From: Sipunculus nudus
Lineage: Eukaryota; Annelida; Sipuncula; Golfingiida; Sipunculidae
Length of the DNA: 64,000 nt
Assembly: GCA_026874595.1 (NCBI GenBank)
Contig: CM049306.1
Span: 6,528,019 to 6,592,018, forward strand
Reading direction: 5' to 3'
A program made the position numbers and the translations under genes. Below the pieces are notes generated by a model, which was given only the letters and a program-made list of their open reading frames with translations, did not search any database and had not been told where the DNA came from. Shown here in pieces: positions 1 through 11,196 of this stretch (positions are counted from its first letter, which is position 1; every line of letters starts with the position of its first letter).

Positions 1-790
1 GACATCCATGCTAATATCTCAGGACTGGTTTAACATATAGGCCTGAAATTTTGCATGACATAGCTCTACAGCATATACAAATTTAGTTGCCCAATTAAAA
101 ACTAAGGTGTCCATTTGTTCATCTGCCTAGGGGTAAAATAACTCATATCTCAGCAGTGGTTTGACTTATCCACCTGAAATTTTGCATATATATACATCTT
201 GAATACTTTCTCTTTAAAATAACAGGTGGCACCACCTACATCCATGTTACATGGCAGACATCCATGCTAATATGCAACACATCTCACTGTGTTTCCCCTG
301 GTGACTCAATCCATGCCTAACTTTAACTGTCCTACTCTGATTTCGGTGATACACATAGTTGCTTGTCGACTACCCATATTCTAGTTAAAAATTTGATATA
401 AAAGCTCCAGTATCTGAATAACTAATGCATTCATCACCATGATTCTGTGCATGCATATTCATCATGGAGTGTTTCATCAGTTCCTGCAGAATTGTGGTGG
501 CACCTGGATTTTTTTCAAATTTTTATGTGTTTTTTTTTTTTATTTTTGAAACCTTCAAAGATGGTCCAAGAATTGCACCTAGAATCTTCTAGCTTGACTT
601 TCAGGGAGGTCCATGAAAAATCTCCTTTGAACCTGAAATTAGGGCTCTGTTACCCATATAGTCCGAGCTATGCTTCAGTTAAATAGGGATACCAACTACT
701 AAATTTGGCATTCAGATGATAAAATTCTTTTTGTGAATGTCTTATTAGTCAGCTGAGCATCATGACCCCTGGGTCGTGAATGTATGTTTT
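1..790 (-). repeat. Partial copy of the CAGCTGA-ended repeat family, cut by window edge
   Basis: The stretch closely parallels the head end of the element at 20.77-24.50 kb. Both carry the same 'gacatccatgctaatatgca' text, the 'ggtggcaccacctac' box, the 'cactcaatccatgcct' segment, and finally a head terminus (here about 747-778, a degenerate form of TCAGCTGAGCRTCATGACCCATGGGTC). No coding content was recognised. The ORF at 447-686 is repeat sequence, with a poly-T tract, and is not a gene. Confidence 0.7.
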
Positions 791-1425
791 AAGGGAAAGA
801 AACTGAAAGGAACAGGAATTTGCATACCTCGTTAGTCGCAGAAGTGAACTACCATTTTCAGCTGCCGCAACCTTTTTTTTACTTTAGGCCAATTTGCCTA
901 GACACTCCTTTTTTGGACCATGGGACCGCTTTTAGGTTTTCTAGTCACTAAATATTGTATTTAAGGTGGGAATTAAACCACTCAAAGTAAGGAATAATGT
1001 GTTTTTAGGGACCATAATGATGTATTTAAAGTGGAAACCAATTAAAAGTAAGGAAACAGAGTTCAATTGATGAAATCTTGATGGAAGCAATGTGTGGTGG
1101 AGCCATTTCCCCCTCATTATAGGGTATTATATGTCACATTCTCCAAACAGACGGTCTGTCTATGAATATCAAGGATAAACCTCCTGGCCACGTTCATTCA
1201 CATGGCACACTTTAATGCTAAAAACCTGAGGAGTGTATATTACAAAAATAAATAAACAGATTAAATATAGAGTATGCATCAACAATATCTATGTCAAATA
1301 TATCCAACAGAAGGTATTCATAATTTGTCTATGAAACATATTTTTTTATATTGATAAACCTGTGGATCTGTTTTGTGTTGTAGTATCCATGAAGCAGTAT
1401 AAACAGAAACTTATGCACATGTACG
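791..1425. other. Unannotated intergenic stretch
   Basis: AT-rich sequence with no recognisable exon, RNA gene or structured repeat. Confidence 0.5.
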
Positions 1426-2300
1426 CTCTTTACACAGCGCTTTAACTATAGGCCTAGTACCTATATCATAAGTGCTGTTTCTTATGACCTCGTATCCTGA
1501 ATTGCTACACCAGAGGGGAGCACTGTATTTTTGTCCAATCAGGTGAGACTTTGTGCTGAAAGACACTGCCAAGCGAAGAATACACGGAGCCAATCATGTT
1601 CATTTCCAAAAGCAGATCCAGGGGGGGTCCAGGGGGTCCGGATCCCCCCTTTTTTACCAGAAGCAACCTTTTTTAAGGGGTTTTAGACGTAATTTTGCGG
1701 CCTGGACCCCCCCCTTTTCCAGACGTGATGACATTTTTTTTAGGATTTTCATTAGTCCTCCTGGGTTGGATCCCCCCCTTTTCCTAAATCCTGGATCCGC
1801 CCCTGATTTTGTTTTGATTGAAAGCTCATCGCACCAGTAACAGGCCACAGGCTCAGAGAGAATTGCCCCAGACGTGGTTTGTTTAGGGCCTTGGGCACAT
1901 AGGATGCCCGGCCGGTGAGCTGTAATTCAAACGAAACGTAACAACAAAGGCTGCTTGCACACCTTGCTTGCTTGTTTCAGTTCTGCAGACAACAGATACA
2001 TGGCTATGCTAACACAGTCATTATGTCATAATTGAATCTGTCGATGATGCGAGAATGCAGAGGGAACAATTAAAATCAGACCGTAAACTCATCAAGCTGA
2101 AGCGCAGCTATGGCCAGAGCCAGGATGCCTGTCGAGTGTTTGTTTATTGGCATCTGGTTGGCTGCTTGTCACATCATATGCGCATATTTTTCAGCGGACA
2201 ACTGGTGTCTAAATATATCATGAACGGTCAAAGCTGGCAGCGTGAAAATCAGTTGCTTCTTAAGAAGCGCAAGATCTCCGCTGCCTCAGGAGCGTAATGC
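1426..2300 (+). repeat. Dispersed repeat, copy 1 (partner at 37.16-37.62 kb)
   Basis: The sequence aligns in the same orientation with 37,160-37,621. Shared blocks are CTCTTTACACAGCGC, the CCAATCAG-containing segment after GCACTGTATTTT, AAGCTCATCGC, AACAGGCCACAGGCT, and the ending CGCAAGAT-TCCGCTGCCTC-GGAGCGTA. This copy carries two blocks absent from the partner: one at about 1,612-1,805 (a separate small element) and one at about 1,885-2,125. Neither copy has a credible reading frame, so the ORF at 2,055-2,297 is treated as chance. Confidence 0.75.
1617..1805 (+). mobile_element. Small GGATCC-ended inverted-repeat element (MITE-like), copy 1
   Basis: A roughly 190-bp G/C-run-rich element. 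The left end GCAGATCCAGG is the inverse of the right end CCTGGATCCGCCCCTG. The same layout recurs at 28.31-28.50 and 63.77-63.98 kb, with internal text about a 'ccaggaggactaa' segment and alternating poly-G/poly-C blocks. The partner host repeat at 37.3 kb lacks it, reading straight through from 'gttcatttc' to 'gttttga'. ORFs on both strands here are by-products of the homopolymer runs. Confidence 0.75.
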
Positions 2301-4633
2301 ACATGCTTCCTTGGATAGTTTATGTCATACTACTGTTATCAGAATTGTTAAAGATGTAAATGCAAGGTAATAGTGTAGCGACACTTATTGTTGTCATTTC
2401 AACAATATAAAAGAAGGATTACCTGGATGAATTGGGGGATTAACGATCATTGTTTGGTGATATAATTAATAAGTGCCAAGAGCCTTTTTAGCTATAGTCG
2501 TGGTCCATTGTCCGTCGTCCGTCCATCTGTCTGTCCGTCCGTCCATCCATCCGTCTTTCCGTCCGTCCGTCCATAAGACTGGCACGTTTCGACACCATTT
2601 GACCTACGAATCTGAAATTCGCCATACAGTTAGATGTCCCCTAAATCTCCTACCATGACAAAAATTGGGTCAATAGGACTTTGTTCCTTCGAGATATTAA
2701 GGAAAAACCTCAATTTTTTATTAGAAATCTATTTTCACACTTCAGGACTGCCTAATATTAAAACCACTCATCTGGTTTTCTTCATATTTACCACAAATAT
2801 TCCCCTATATAGTTCCTATGTACATGCCAGAAATTAAGTCATTATAATCTAATTTAAAAACGTTATGATCCCAAACATAACAAAAAAATCAGGAAAGATA
2901 TTTTGTCATTTAAGACCAAAAGTGTTAAAGGTAGGGACTTTTTTTCAGTAATACAACTTAAATTGATCAAAATTTATTTGTATACCAAAAATTAGATCAA
3001 AATCTGTTAAATTTTTTAAATATTGGCAAAAATATAAAATTGGTACCTTAAATTTTGCCCAAGTTTGACCATGGCACGTTTTTTTCCTGTAAGTACTGTG
3101 GATTTAATTTTCACAGCATGTTTTTTTTAGCAATTTGTCTGTTAATACCAAAAATTTGAAACCAGTTGATCAAAAACTGTAGATTTTATTCAAGTTTTCA
3201 AGCACCATGTCACATCAAGTTTACATCAAGCTAGTGTTATGCAGTTTGCTAGAGCTCAGCTCCCCAGCTTCAGCTCTAAGTTCCTTAAATTTAGCATACA
3301 GTTAGATGTCTCCAAAATCCTGTACCATGCCAAGAATTTGATCACTAGGACTTAATTCCTTTGAAATATTAATAAAAACTTTAATTTTTCCATTAAAAAC
3401 CCATTGTTACACTGTAAGACTGCCTAATATCAAAACCACTGATCTGACTTTGATCATATATAATATACATATTTTTCTATACATTCGCTATGCACATACC
3501 AGAAATGATGTCAGTATTGCGTTATTGTTTTAAGTTATGGGCCCAAACATTATGCACTTTTTAAAAAATCAAGAAATATATTTACTCCCTTAACAAGAGG
3601 ATTGCTGAAGCTAGAGATTTTTTGTCAGGGATGTAACATTATTTAATCAAGATTCAATTGAATACCAAAAATTAGTTCTGAATTTTTCAAATTTTATAAG
3701 TTATTAGTATAAATATAAAATTAGTACCTTAAATTTTGCCCAACTTTGACCATGGCACGTTTGTTTTCTGAGAGCACTGTTGATATAATTTTCATATCAT
3801 GCACACATAAGGATTTCATCTTTGTAGTTTAGAAAGCTGAAAGAAATTTGCCAAATATTGTAGCTTTTATTAATGTTTTTATGAGACCATGTCAGACCCA
3901 GGCTTAATCCAGCCCCTCTTCAGTCACCTGTATGTTGACCTTGTTGACCTTTCATCAGATTATGCATGCTTGAGCGAAGCATACACTGGGGCAGCCAGGC
4001 AGCTAATGCCCAGCCACAGTTGATTCAGGTGTTCAACCCAACTCATCTAGTAGTTGTTTTGAAAAACAACATAACAATAAACAATAAATTAATAATTTTG
4101 TATTGATTTTTTTATAACAAATTAAAGAAAAATTAATAGAAAAGGAATTTGTTAGTTGATGAGTAACAGAAAATTAACTTGCAGTTACTGATGATGTAAG
4201 AATCTTGTATGGATGGATAGAATGTCAATGTCAATGTTATTCTAAATAACACCATGCAGTCACCTATGGTATTTTTCAGTGAAATTTTAATGATAAAAAA
4301 AATAAATCATATTATTCATTACTAATCATTAGGGATCATATGAAGGAAATTTATATAATGATAGACAAAGATGCAGTTGATAATATTAATCTAGATTCCT
4401 ACTGTGTCTAGTGTGTAGATTGATGTGAAAGTAGTCCAAAGGGAATATATTACATTTATTTTTGTTTAATATAAATAAAAGCCATAAAACCAGGTACTTA
4501 TGAACATTATTTTAAATTTGTGAATTTTGTATATTCTTGATTCTCAACATCATTGTATTGTAGCGCTAGCGGGATCTGGCGTTTGTGGGGAATTAGTAAA
4601 ACACAAACAACAATAATAAGTCCAATAAGTGCT

Positions 4634-5290
4634 CCAGGGAACTCCTTTCTGACAGGTTTCCTTCCCTGTCGGATATTAACCTGAATTTACTAATGAACAA
4701 ACACAAAATATAGATGAAGGTGCCTCAGGGAACTCCTTTCTGACAGGTTTCCTTCCCTGTCGGATATTAACCTGAATTTACTAATGAACAAACACAAAAT
4801 ATAGATGAAGGTGCCTCAGGGAACTCCTTTCTGACAGGTTTACTTCCCTGTCGGATATTAACCTGAAAATGCACACGAACAAAACTCAAAGTATATGAAA
4901 GTGCACCAGGGAACTCCTTTCTGACAGGTTTCCATCCCTGTCGGATTTTGACCTGTGCATGCTATATACGCATATATAGCTCAAGAACTTGACAATTACA
5001 CTACAGTTGGAGGTGCCACAGGGAACTCCGCTTTGACAGGTTTCCATCCCTGTCGGATTTTTACCTGTGCATGCTATATACGCATATATAGCTCAAGAAC
5101 TTGACAATTAAGCTACACTTGGAGGTGCCACAGGGAACTCCGCTTTGACAGGTTTCCATCCCTGTCAGATTTTGACCTGTGCACTCTATATACATATACA
5201 GCACATGAAATAATAATATAAGATGAATTAATCCAGGGAACTCCGTCTATGTGGACAGCTTTACTTGACTCTGATCTGGACCTGGGTATA
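4634..5290 (+). repeat. Tandem array with a CAGGGAACTCC box, 91- and 112-bp units
   Basis: The box CAGGGAACTCC starts at 4,634, 4,726, 4,817, 4,907, 5,019, 5,131 and 5,233. The spacings (92, 91, 90, 112, 112, 102) reveal two unit subtypes. Each unit continues with GACAGGTTTCC-TCCCTGTCGGA and ACCTG. An inverted single unit sits at about 5,560-5,606. Confidence 0.9.
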
Positions 5291-5554
5291 CAACAGAAAA
5301 TGCCTCATGTGCTGGATAGTCTAATGCCTGACTAATATCTATTCCACACAAATTTGAGGTAATTAGAACTACAGGGTTTGGCCAATACACCTGTTTATCT
5401 GAGTCTGACTCAGAAGCGTCTGTTTCACCAACATATTTATGGGAGCAAAGAGCTAGTCAGCTCACAATAAAGCACAACTTAGATCAATCTTAACTCAATG
5501 AATAAAATTCTTAATATATGATGCATACTCGGATAAGTGTTCATTATGTAAAAT

Positions 5555-5610
5555 TCAGGTTAATATCCGACAGGGAAAGAACCTGACATAAAGGAGTTCC
5601 CTGAAAAACC
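5555..5610 (-). repeat. Inverted copy of the 4.63-5.29 kb tandem unit
   Basis: The complement reads CAGGGAACTCC, a variable spacer, CAGGTT-TTTCCCTGTCGG, then ATATTAACCTGAA, matching the first subtype of the array. It gives the insertion a fold-back layout. Confidence 0.8.
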
Positions 5611-8219
5611 CACTTCCAAATTCATAACAAAAGAGAGCACCTTTATTTAGGGTACGTTTTATCCCTGTTCATATCTTCAGCAGATTACATTTTTTTTTAT
5701 ATAAATTGTTTTATAACCTTATGGTTTGGCACCTCCCTGCAAACAAGTTCAGTGATTATTTAAATATCTCATATATGTGTTTTAGGGGTACTGCCCATTT
5801 TATTGTTGTACCCCACCCATGTGAAACATATCCAGACCTTTTCTTTATTTTACATCATGTATTAAATGTTTAGACTAACTTCCTATAATGTTAATTCAGG
5901 TTAGCCTGAGTTATATTGTCTTACCTTGTTGTCATGCCTACTTTATATTGATACTGATTCTTTCAAGTCAGAACTTTAATATTCAATCTCACATTTAATT
6001 ATAATTCATAAAGCAGCTGCAATCCCTAGCAGTCACTTGTGACTGGTGACGTTCAACTTCCACAAGTGAATCTTTATGCCTTAATGTGAAATAATGCATG
6101 TATATGTTTGTATCTGCATATGTAAACATATTATTTTTTATTTTATGAACAATGAACTGTATCAGAATATGGACTATGAGAAACTCATTAATGCAAAAAG
6201 TGGACTTTTGAACATGAATTTATAATTCATATAATTAACCCGCATGTCCATGGGGCACATGGTCTTTGTTCAGCCTCAACACTTGCTATGTGCACACAAT
6301 GTAAACTAAAAGTATATATATATATATACACAATATATTCTTGTTGATTACCAAGTTAATGGACAGCCTTGTAGAAGTAAACTTGAAGTATATACATAAC
6401 TGGTAATTTGTAAAGATATAGTCAAATATTTCTGCATTTATTCTAATTTATTCATGAAAGCAATGCTTCTGTGCTTTATCCTACTTAATTGATCTTGATA
6501 CATATTGATAAACCTTTGATATGATGTTGTGTAGTAGATGTCTTGTATTTAAATGGTCACCGCTGAATAGCCTAGATCTTTAAGTGAATATGCACATCCA
6601 GCTAAGGCTGAGAAAGTTAATGAACAAGTACATAATTCAGAGGTCATATTATTTATCTTAGCTTGGGGACCAAGCTAGTTGTACCCCACCCATATTATGG
6701 TAGAGCTTCTGTTTTTACATATTTATATTTTAAATTGTGATCCTAATTGTGAATGCTATGGGCTAATTCTCCTACTTCATTAGTTTTCTAACTCTATTAA
6801 CATTGATGCTGTGAACTCAAGCCATATGCAGGGCATGTGGTCACAGCATGATATAGGCTGGTGAGCAAACCAGCCTGTATCTACACATGGCTGATTAAGG
6901 GTCTCCAACTGTGTGTTTTGTCAAACTGATGTATGTGCTCTTAGCTCAGCACATATGCCTTTATATATAATGAAATTCAGTTCATATGTACCTTGCTATT
7001 AGTTTTAACAGAATCCAGATTTTCTAAATCATTCCTTTTGTTACTATGAAGATAATTGTTATTTTAGTGGAATTATAGAAATGTCTATAAATTTGGATTG
7101 CAGTATCATTGCCATTTATTATATAAATACTAAATACTATGTACTGATTTTGAGCAAACATGTTCATATAACATCTATCTTTAATCAATGTAAAATTCAG
7201 AGAAAACTATGCAGTAACTTTTAAATTATGAGCATATTTGTATATGATCTAAAACACAGAATTCCTAATCTTAGTTCATTTAGCCCTATCGAGATAGCGT
7301 GGGTCAGTTGTAAACTGACCAATGAGCTCCCTGCTGGCAGTTATTACATAAGGCCAGCGGGACTGTTAATGGGCAGTCAACCAGCAGACACAGGGAGTCC
7401 AGCACCAGCCAGCCGCCATTACAATGTTTGATGTACGCCATATTTGTTGTAACTGGAATCAGTAAATTGTGAATAAAGGATTGTGAAACAAGATTGTTCT
7501 ATCAAGATCCCGCGTGACAATAACAGTTTGGCTAAAACTGAATAAATACTAGACATGGTGCGAATGCTTTGCAAATGTATTTGAATACGAATATGAATAT
7601 GTACAGCATTAAAAAATTTTATTGCATAAGAATGGGAATTCAGGTAAAATTTAAAGTATTTAAATACCAGTGCAGATACTTTCAAAATGTATTCATGAAA
7701 GCATTCATGAATATATTCTTTAATATTATTTCAATAATCATTTCATTTATATTTTATTTTAAAAAATCATGATTTTCTTCTTATTTTTTAAAAATAAAAA
7801 TTATATTGGCCCAATATTTGTTATTAAATTTTAATAAATAGTTAAACTCTTTTATTATATGTGCTGCTTATAAGTTATATGGCCAAGTCAAAATCTGGGT
7901 GACAATAGCACTCCATTTGTTAATAAAATAAATGAAATCAATCCTCTTCCCTGTCTCCAAAGATACTATCAAAATCATACATAAGCTAAACACCAACAAC
8001 TCATAATAAAGCTTATATTTATTACCACACAAAACAAGCATGTGCCTCTTTCCCAAATCATATTTTCATATATAACAGCTGTGCGCCGTGACCCATTGGT
8101 CCCTTGTTTTTCACATTTACTGACCAAACACGTGGGTCAGTGACTGGGTCAAATGTCAGGCCAAACATGCTTAAATCCGACTCTGACAGAAGGGGAATTC
8201 ATATATACAACAGACCTTA

Positions 8220-8800
8220 ATCCTGCACTGGAGGTGAAGGCAATTGGTTTTTGCCAAATGAGTGCTTCCATGTGCGAGTTAATGCATGAAATTGTGCTTG
8301 TATAGAGATCTTGGATACCTCCATCTCATGTTCAAGACTGCGGTGCCATCTGCAGTTGTTTTCATGAGGCGTCCATCTGTACATTTGCTTTAGGTGAAAA
8401 TTGCTCATTTCTGAGGAGGTGTCAATGTGTTGGTCTGAAATTTGGCATGTAAATCCATCTTGGAGAGTTTTCTGGTCAACCAGACAGGTGGCACCACCTA
8501 CCATACTGTTTTCATTGTACAAATTAATGGCCTTTTTTCAGGAATGATTTGCCATTTTGGCCAGAAATTGTTCATGTCCATAGATCTTGGATACCTCCAT
8601 CTCACATTCAAGACTGGTGGTGCTGTCTGCAATCATTTTTGTGTAGCTTCCATCCCTGTATTTGCTTTAGGTCAAAATTGCTCATATTTCAGGAGTCATT
8701 CAATGTGTTGGTCTGAAATTTGGCATGTACATCCACCTTGGAGAGTTTTCTGGTAAAGCTGACAGGTGGTACTACCTACCTAACCATTTAACTAGTATAA
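8220..8800 (+). repeat. Two tandem copies of a 276-bp repeat unit
   Basis: The text CTTGGATACCTCCATCTCA begins at 8,311 and again at 8,587. Both are followed by the same order: TTCAAGACTG, CATCTG-AT-ATTTGCTTTAGGT, TCAATGTGTTGGTCTGAAAT and TTGGAGAGTTTTCTGGT. The first carries ACAGGTGGCACCACCTACC and the second ACAGGTGGTACTACCTACC. The ORFs at 8,217-8,522 (-) and 8,442-8,756 (+) are translations of this repeat and not genes. Confidence 0.85.
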
Positions 8801-9420
8801 ATTAATTCCCTTTTCTCAAGAGTGATTCACCGTATTGGCCCCCATATTTGATGAAAAATATTGTTTCTCAAGTTGATAGATGGAAGAAACCATGGTTGCT
8901 TGCCAAGTGTCCGTATATGCTGCTGAAGATGGAGGCCTAATCTTAAAGGGGGTGGGGGGGATTACTATGTCTTGGGATGACTAGTTCTTGTATTGATCTT
9001 TGTGCGAACATAATGAAAGTTTGCAGATATAGTTAACAAGCAATGGTCTTAATTCTGTCAAATTTATGTGCACTTTACCAGATAACATGTACATATAAGA
9101 AACCCCAGTCGCTCAAACAAACATTTGCAACTGCTGTCATTGTAATCTTCAATATTCACAAATGGTATATGTCATTAGCAGCCTAAACCCTGCTTATAGC
9201 TTGGCCATTATGACCTCCTCAATGTTTGTTAGCATTACTTAATGCAGGTTAAAGGGGTGTTTCCATGTGCGTGTTAATGCTTAAAAATGACTCACATGAT
9301 TTTGTAACTGGGATGTTTCCATGTGTCTGTTAGCATATATGCTTATATAAATATCAAATTGATTGAAAACATAACAGAAATTCAGTTGTCAACATTTACT
9401 TTGGACTAGCTTCATTATTT
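8801..9420. other. Unannotated stretch
   Basis: No exon recognised. It contains two weakly similar 'gtttccatgtg...gttagcat' segments around 9,260-9,345. Confidence 0.4.
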
Positions 9421-9423
9421 TAG

Positions 9424-9655
9424 TTGTCAGTATCTGATAAAGTCTGATATTGTCAGTATCTGATAAAGTCTGATATTGTCAGTATCTGATAAAGTCTGAT
9501 ATTGTCAGTATCTGATTAAGTCTGATATTGTCAGTATCTGATAAAGTCTGATATTGTCAGTATCTGATAAAGTCTGAAATTGTCAGTACTGGTATCTGAT
9601 AAAGTCTGATATTGTCAGCATCTGATAAAGTCTGATTTTGTTAGTATCTGATATT
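9424..9655 (+). repeat. 26-bp minisatellite
   Basis: About eight and a half copies of a unit reading TGTCAGTATCTGATAAAGTC plus TGATAT. Copies are nearly identical apart from a few substitutions and one 6-bp expansion (GTACTGGTATC) near 9,587. Confidence 0.95.
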
Positions 9656-10156
9656 CAGGTCAGCAGGTTGTCAGTCATGGTGAATCCTCATTAATTTTCA
9701 TGCAAAATGGTTTATCTAGACGATCATTTATCTGATCCAAAACTTTCTCCCCAACAAAAATGTTGTGCATTTTGTTATAAAGGGGTCTGCATTTTTTTTA
9801 GAAATGTCATTCAGCAGTGACTAGCCACTATAAAACCCCATGACCAAAGGCTTAGTATTTCTCACAATATGAGCATCAACGTTAATGGAAGGAATGAAAA
9901 TAAAATGTATTGCTAGATTTTGGTCATTTATATATTATGTCTACAATGTCACACCCTGCACCAGCCAGAACACTCAGAGCCCAGGATGAACTTGAGGCAT
10001 TCCTCCTATCACATATCAAACACACAGGAATATGTTTACCTGACCTGAGCTCCTAGTGGTCTCTACTTGGTACTTATACCTCCATTTCAGACTAAGACTC
10101 CATGTACAGGTCAACTAGTGTAAAATCAGTATCAATAAAGATGTTTATATTCACAG

Positions 10157-10407
10157 CATTGAAGATCGTCTGCGGGATGCTTGTTGCAATGGCGACCTGG
10201 AAAATGTGAAGAGCATCTTGGAGGGTGAAGCTCCAGAGGAAGCAATGTCACTACTTCATCGACAGAACGGCACCACAGGAACCCCTCTTATGGATGCCAT
10301 GTTCTTCAGAAAAACAGATATCATAAAGTACCTCCTGACATATAGTGTTGACTTGGAAGAGAAAGCAGAGATTAACATCTTTTACCCAATATTCTTAAGG
10401 GACATCT
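10157..10407 (+). CDS. fem1-like: fem-1-like exon (first identified coding exon)
   Basis: The acceptor is TATTCACAG before 10,157. The donor is GTAAGT at 10,408, which leaves phase 1 (codon T|GC). It encodes IEDRLRDACCNGDLENVKSI and onward through GTPLMDAMFFRKTDIIKYLL, i.e. an N-terminal ankyrin hairpin pair. The open frame runs past the donor to 10,454, but family comparison favours splicing. Confidence 0.85.
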
Positions 10408-11161
10408 GTAAGTTTTTCAGATACACATTTGAAATTTTAATTTGTAAGAATTGAAATTTTCTTTGCAAAGTAAAACCATAATTTATTTATCTTTTAAATT
10501 TGTTGTTAGGTCACATTGTTTCATCAGACAGCCTGCATCTATTTCTCCTCACTTTAGACCTCTCATGTGTCATTGTCTTACATCATCTTCTGATTATTTA
10601 ATCTGATCTTTTAATCTGATGCTGAATAGCTTGACCTGAATATGCTGTTGCACAATACCAGAGGTTCCATCTATAATTATCATCTTGTTTCTAGCTAAGC
10701 TGACTTAATGTCATGTCACCTGAGCTATAGTGATTGAGAATTTGTCAGTGACTATGACAAGAGCCAGCTGTGATCCTCTTGGTCCTAAAGCAGGGTTGTC
10801 AAGTTTCTGCCATTTCCAGTTTCTGCCATGGCAGAAATAAGTTTCTGCAAGCTGGGCAGAAATAGGTTTCTGCCATCAGTGTGGTAGTAATGGCGGAAAC
10901 AGTATTGTAGACTGAATCTCAACCAAAATTGGCATTTACTTACATATCTCAACCGAATTGGCATTTACATAGTCATTAGAGAAAAATCTTTTCGCAAAAT
11001 ATTTTTGGCCAGCTTTTTTTGACTGGAGTACATATCAATTCTTTTGTCCATTGTTACACCCAAATTCTCCTCCTTCTAGGTGTTGACAATATCATTTAAC
11101 ACAGAAACCTAACCCAAACTGCAAACTAACCGCACTATCACCACATTGTATTGTATTCATG

Positions 11162-11196
<35 letters not shown>

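Larger units (their letters stand above)
4560..7525. mobile_element. Roughly 2.97-kb insertion nested in the older repeat
   Basis: The left junction follows 'ctcaacatcattgta' and the right junction precedes 'acagtttggctaaaactg'. The sister copy (complement of about 30,333-30,365) joins these two texts directly. The ends carry a short inverted motif, CGGGATCT near 4,569 and AGATCCCG near 7,507. The interior holds the tandem units at 4,634-5,260 and an inverted copy of one unit at about 5,560-5,606. Near the right end are an AATAAA (about 7,473) and a GC-richer stretch. No reverse transcriptase, transposase or LTR pair was found, so the class is unknown. Confidence 0.65.
2478..8115 (-). mobile_element. 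CAGCTGA-ended repeat element, long copy interrupted by a 3-kb insertion
   Basis: On the - strand the element starts at about 8,115 with the head terminus ACAAGGGACCAATGGGTCAC...CAGCTG. It ends at about 2,478 with the tail GACGGACGACGGACAATGG...CTATAGCTAAAA. The tail region (2,515-2,575) is a GTCC/GTCCATCC simple repeat. Positions 2,600-3,900 hold two diverged tandem units about 670 bp apart (the 'catacagttagatgt' box at 2,624 and 3,294). Positions 4,130-4,556 and 7,530-8,115 are contiguous in the sister copy at 29.77-30.76 kb, so 4,560-7,525 was inserted later. ORFs inside are short and unrecognised. Confidence 0.7.

Noticed and set aside
1553-1848. Overlapping ORFs rich in Gly/Pro/Phe on both strands (also 63,598-63,982)
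   Set aside because: They are translations of the GGATCC-ended MITE-like repeat; the same text occurs at 28.3 kb without an ORF.
4560-7525. LTR retrotransposon, because the ends read TG...CA and an AATAAA lies near the right end
   Set aside because: No matching direct repeat at the two ends and no gag/pol reading frame.
8217-8756. ORFs of 101 and 104 codons on opposite strands
   Set aside because: They cover two tandem copies of a 276-bp repeat and overlap each other in antisense.
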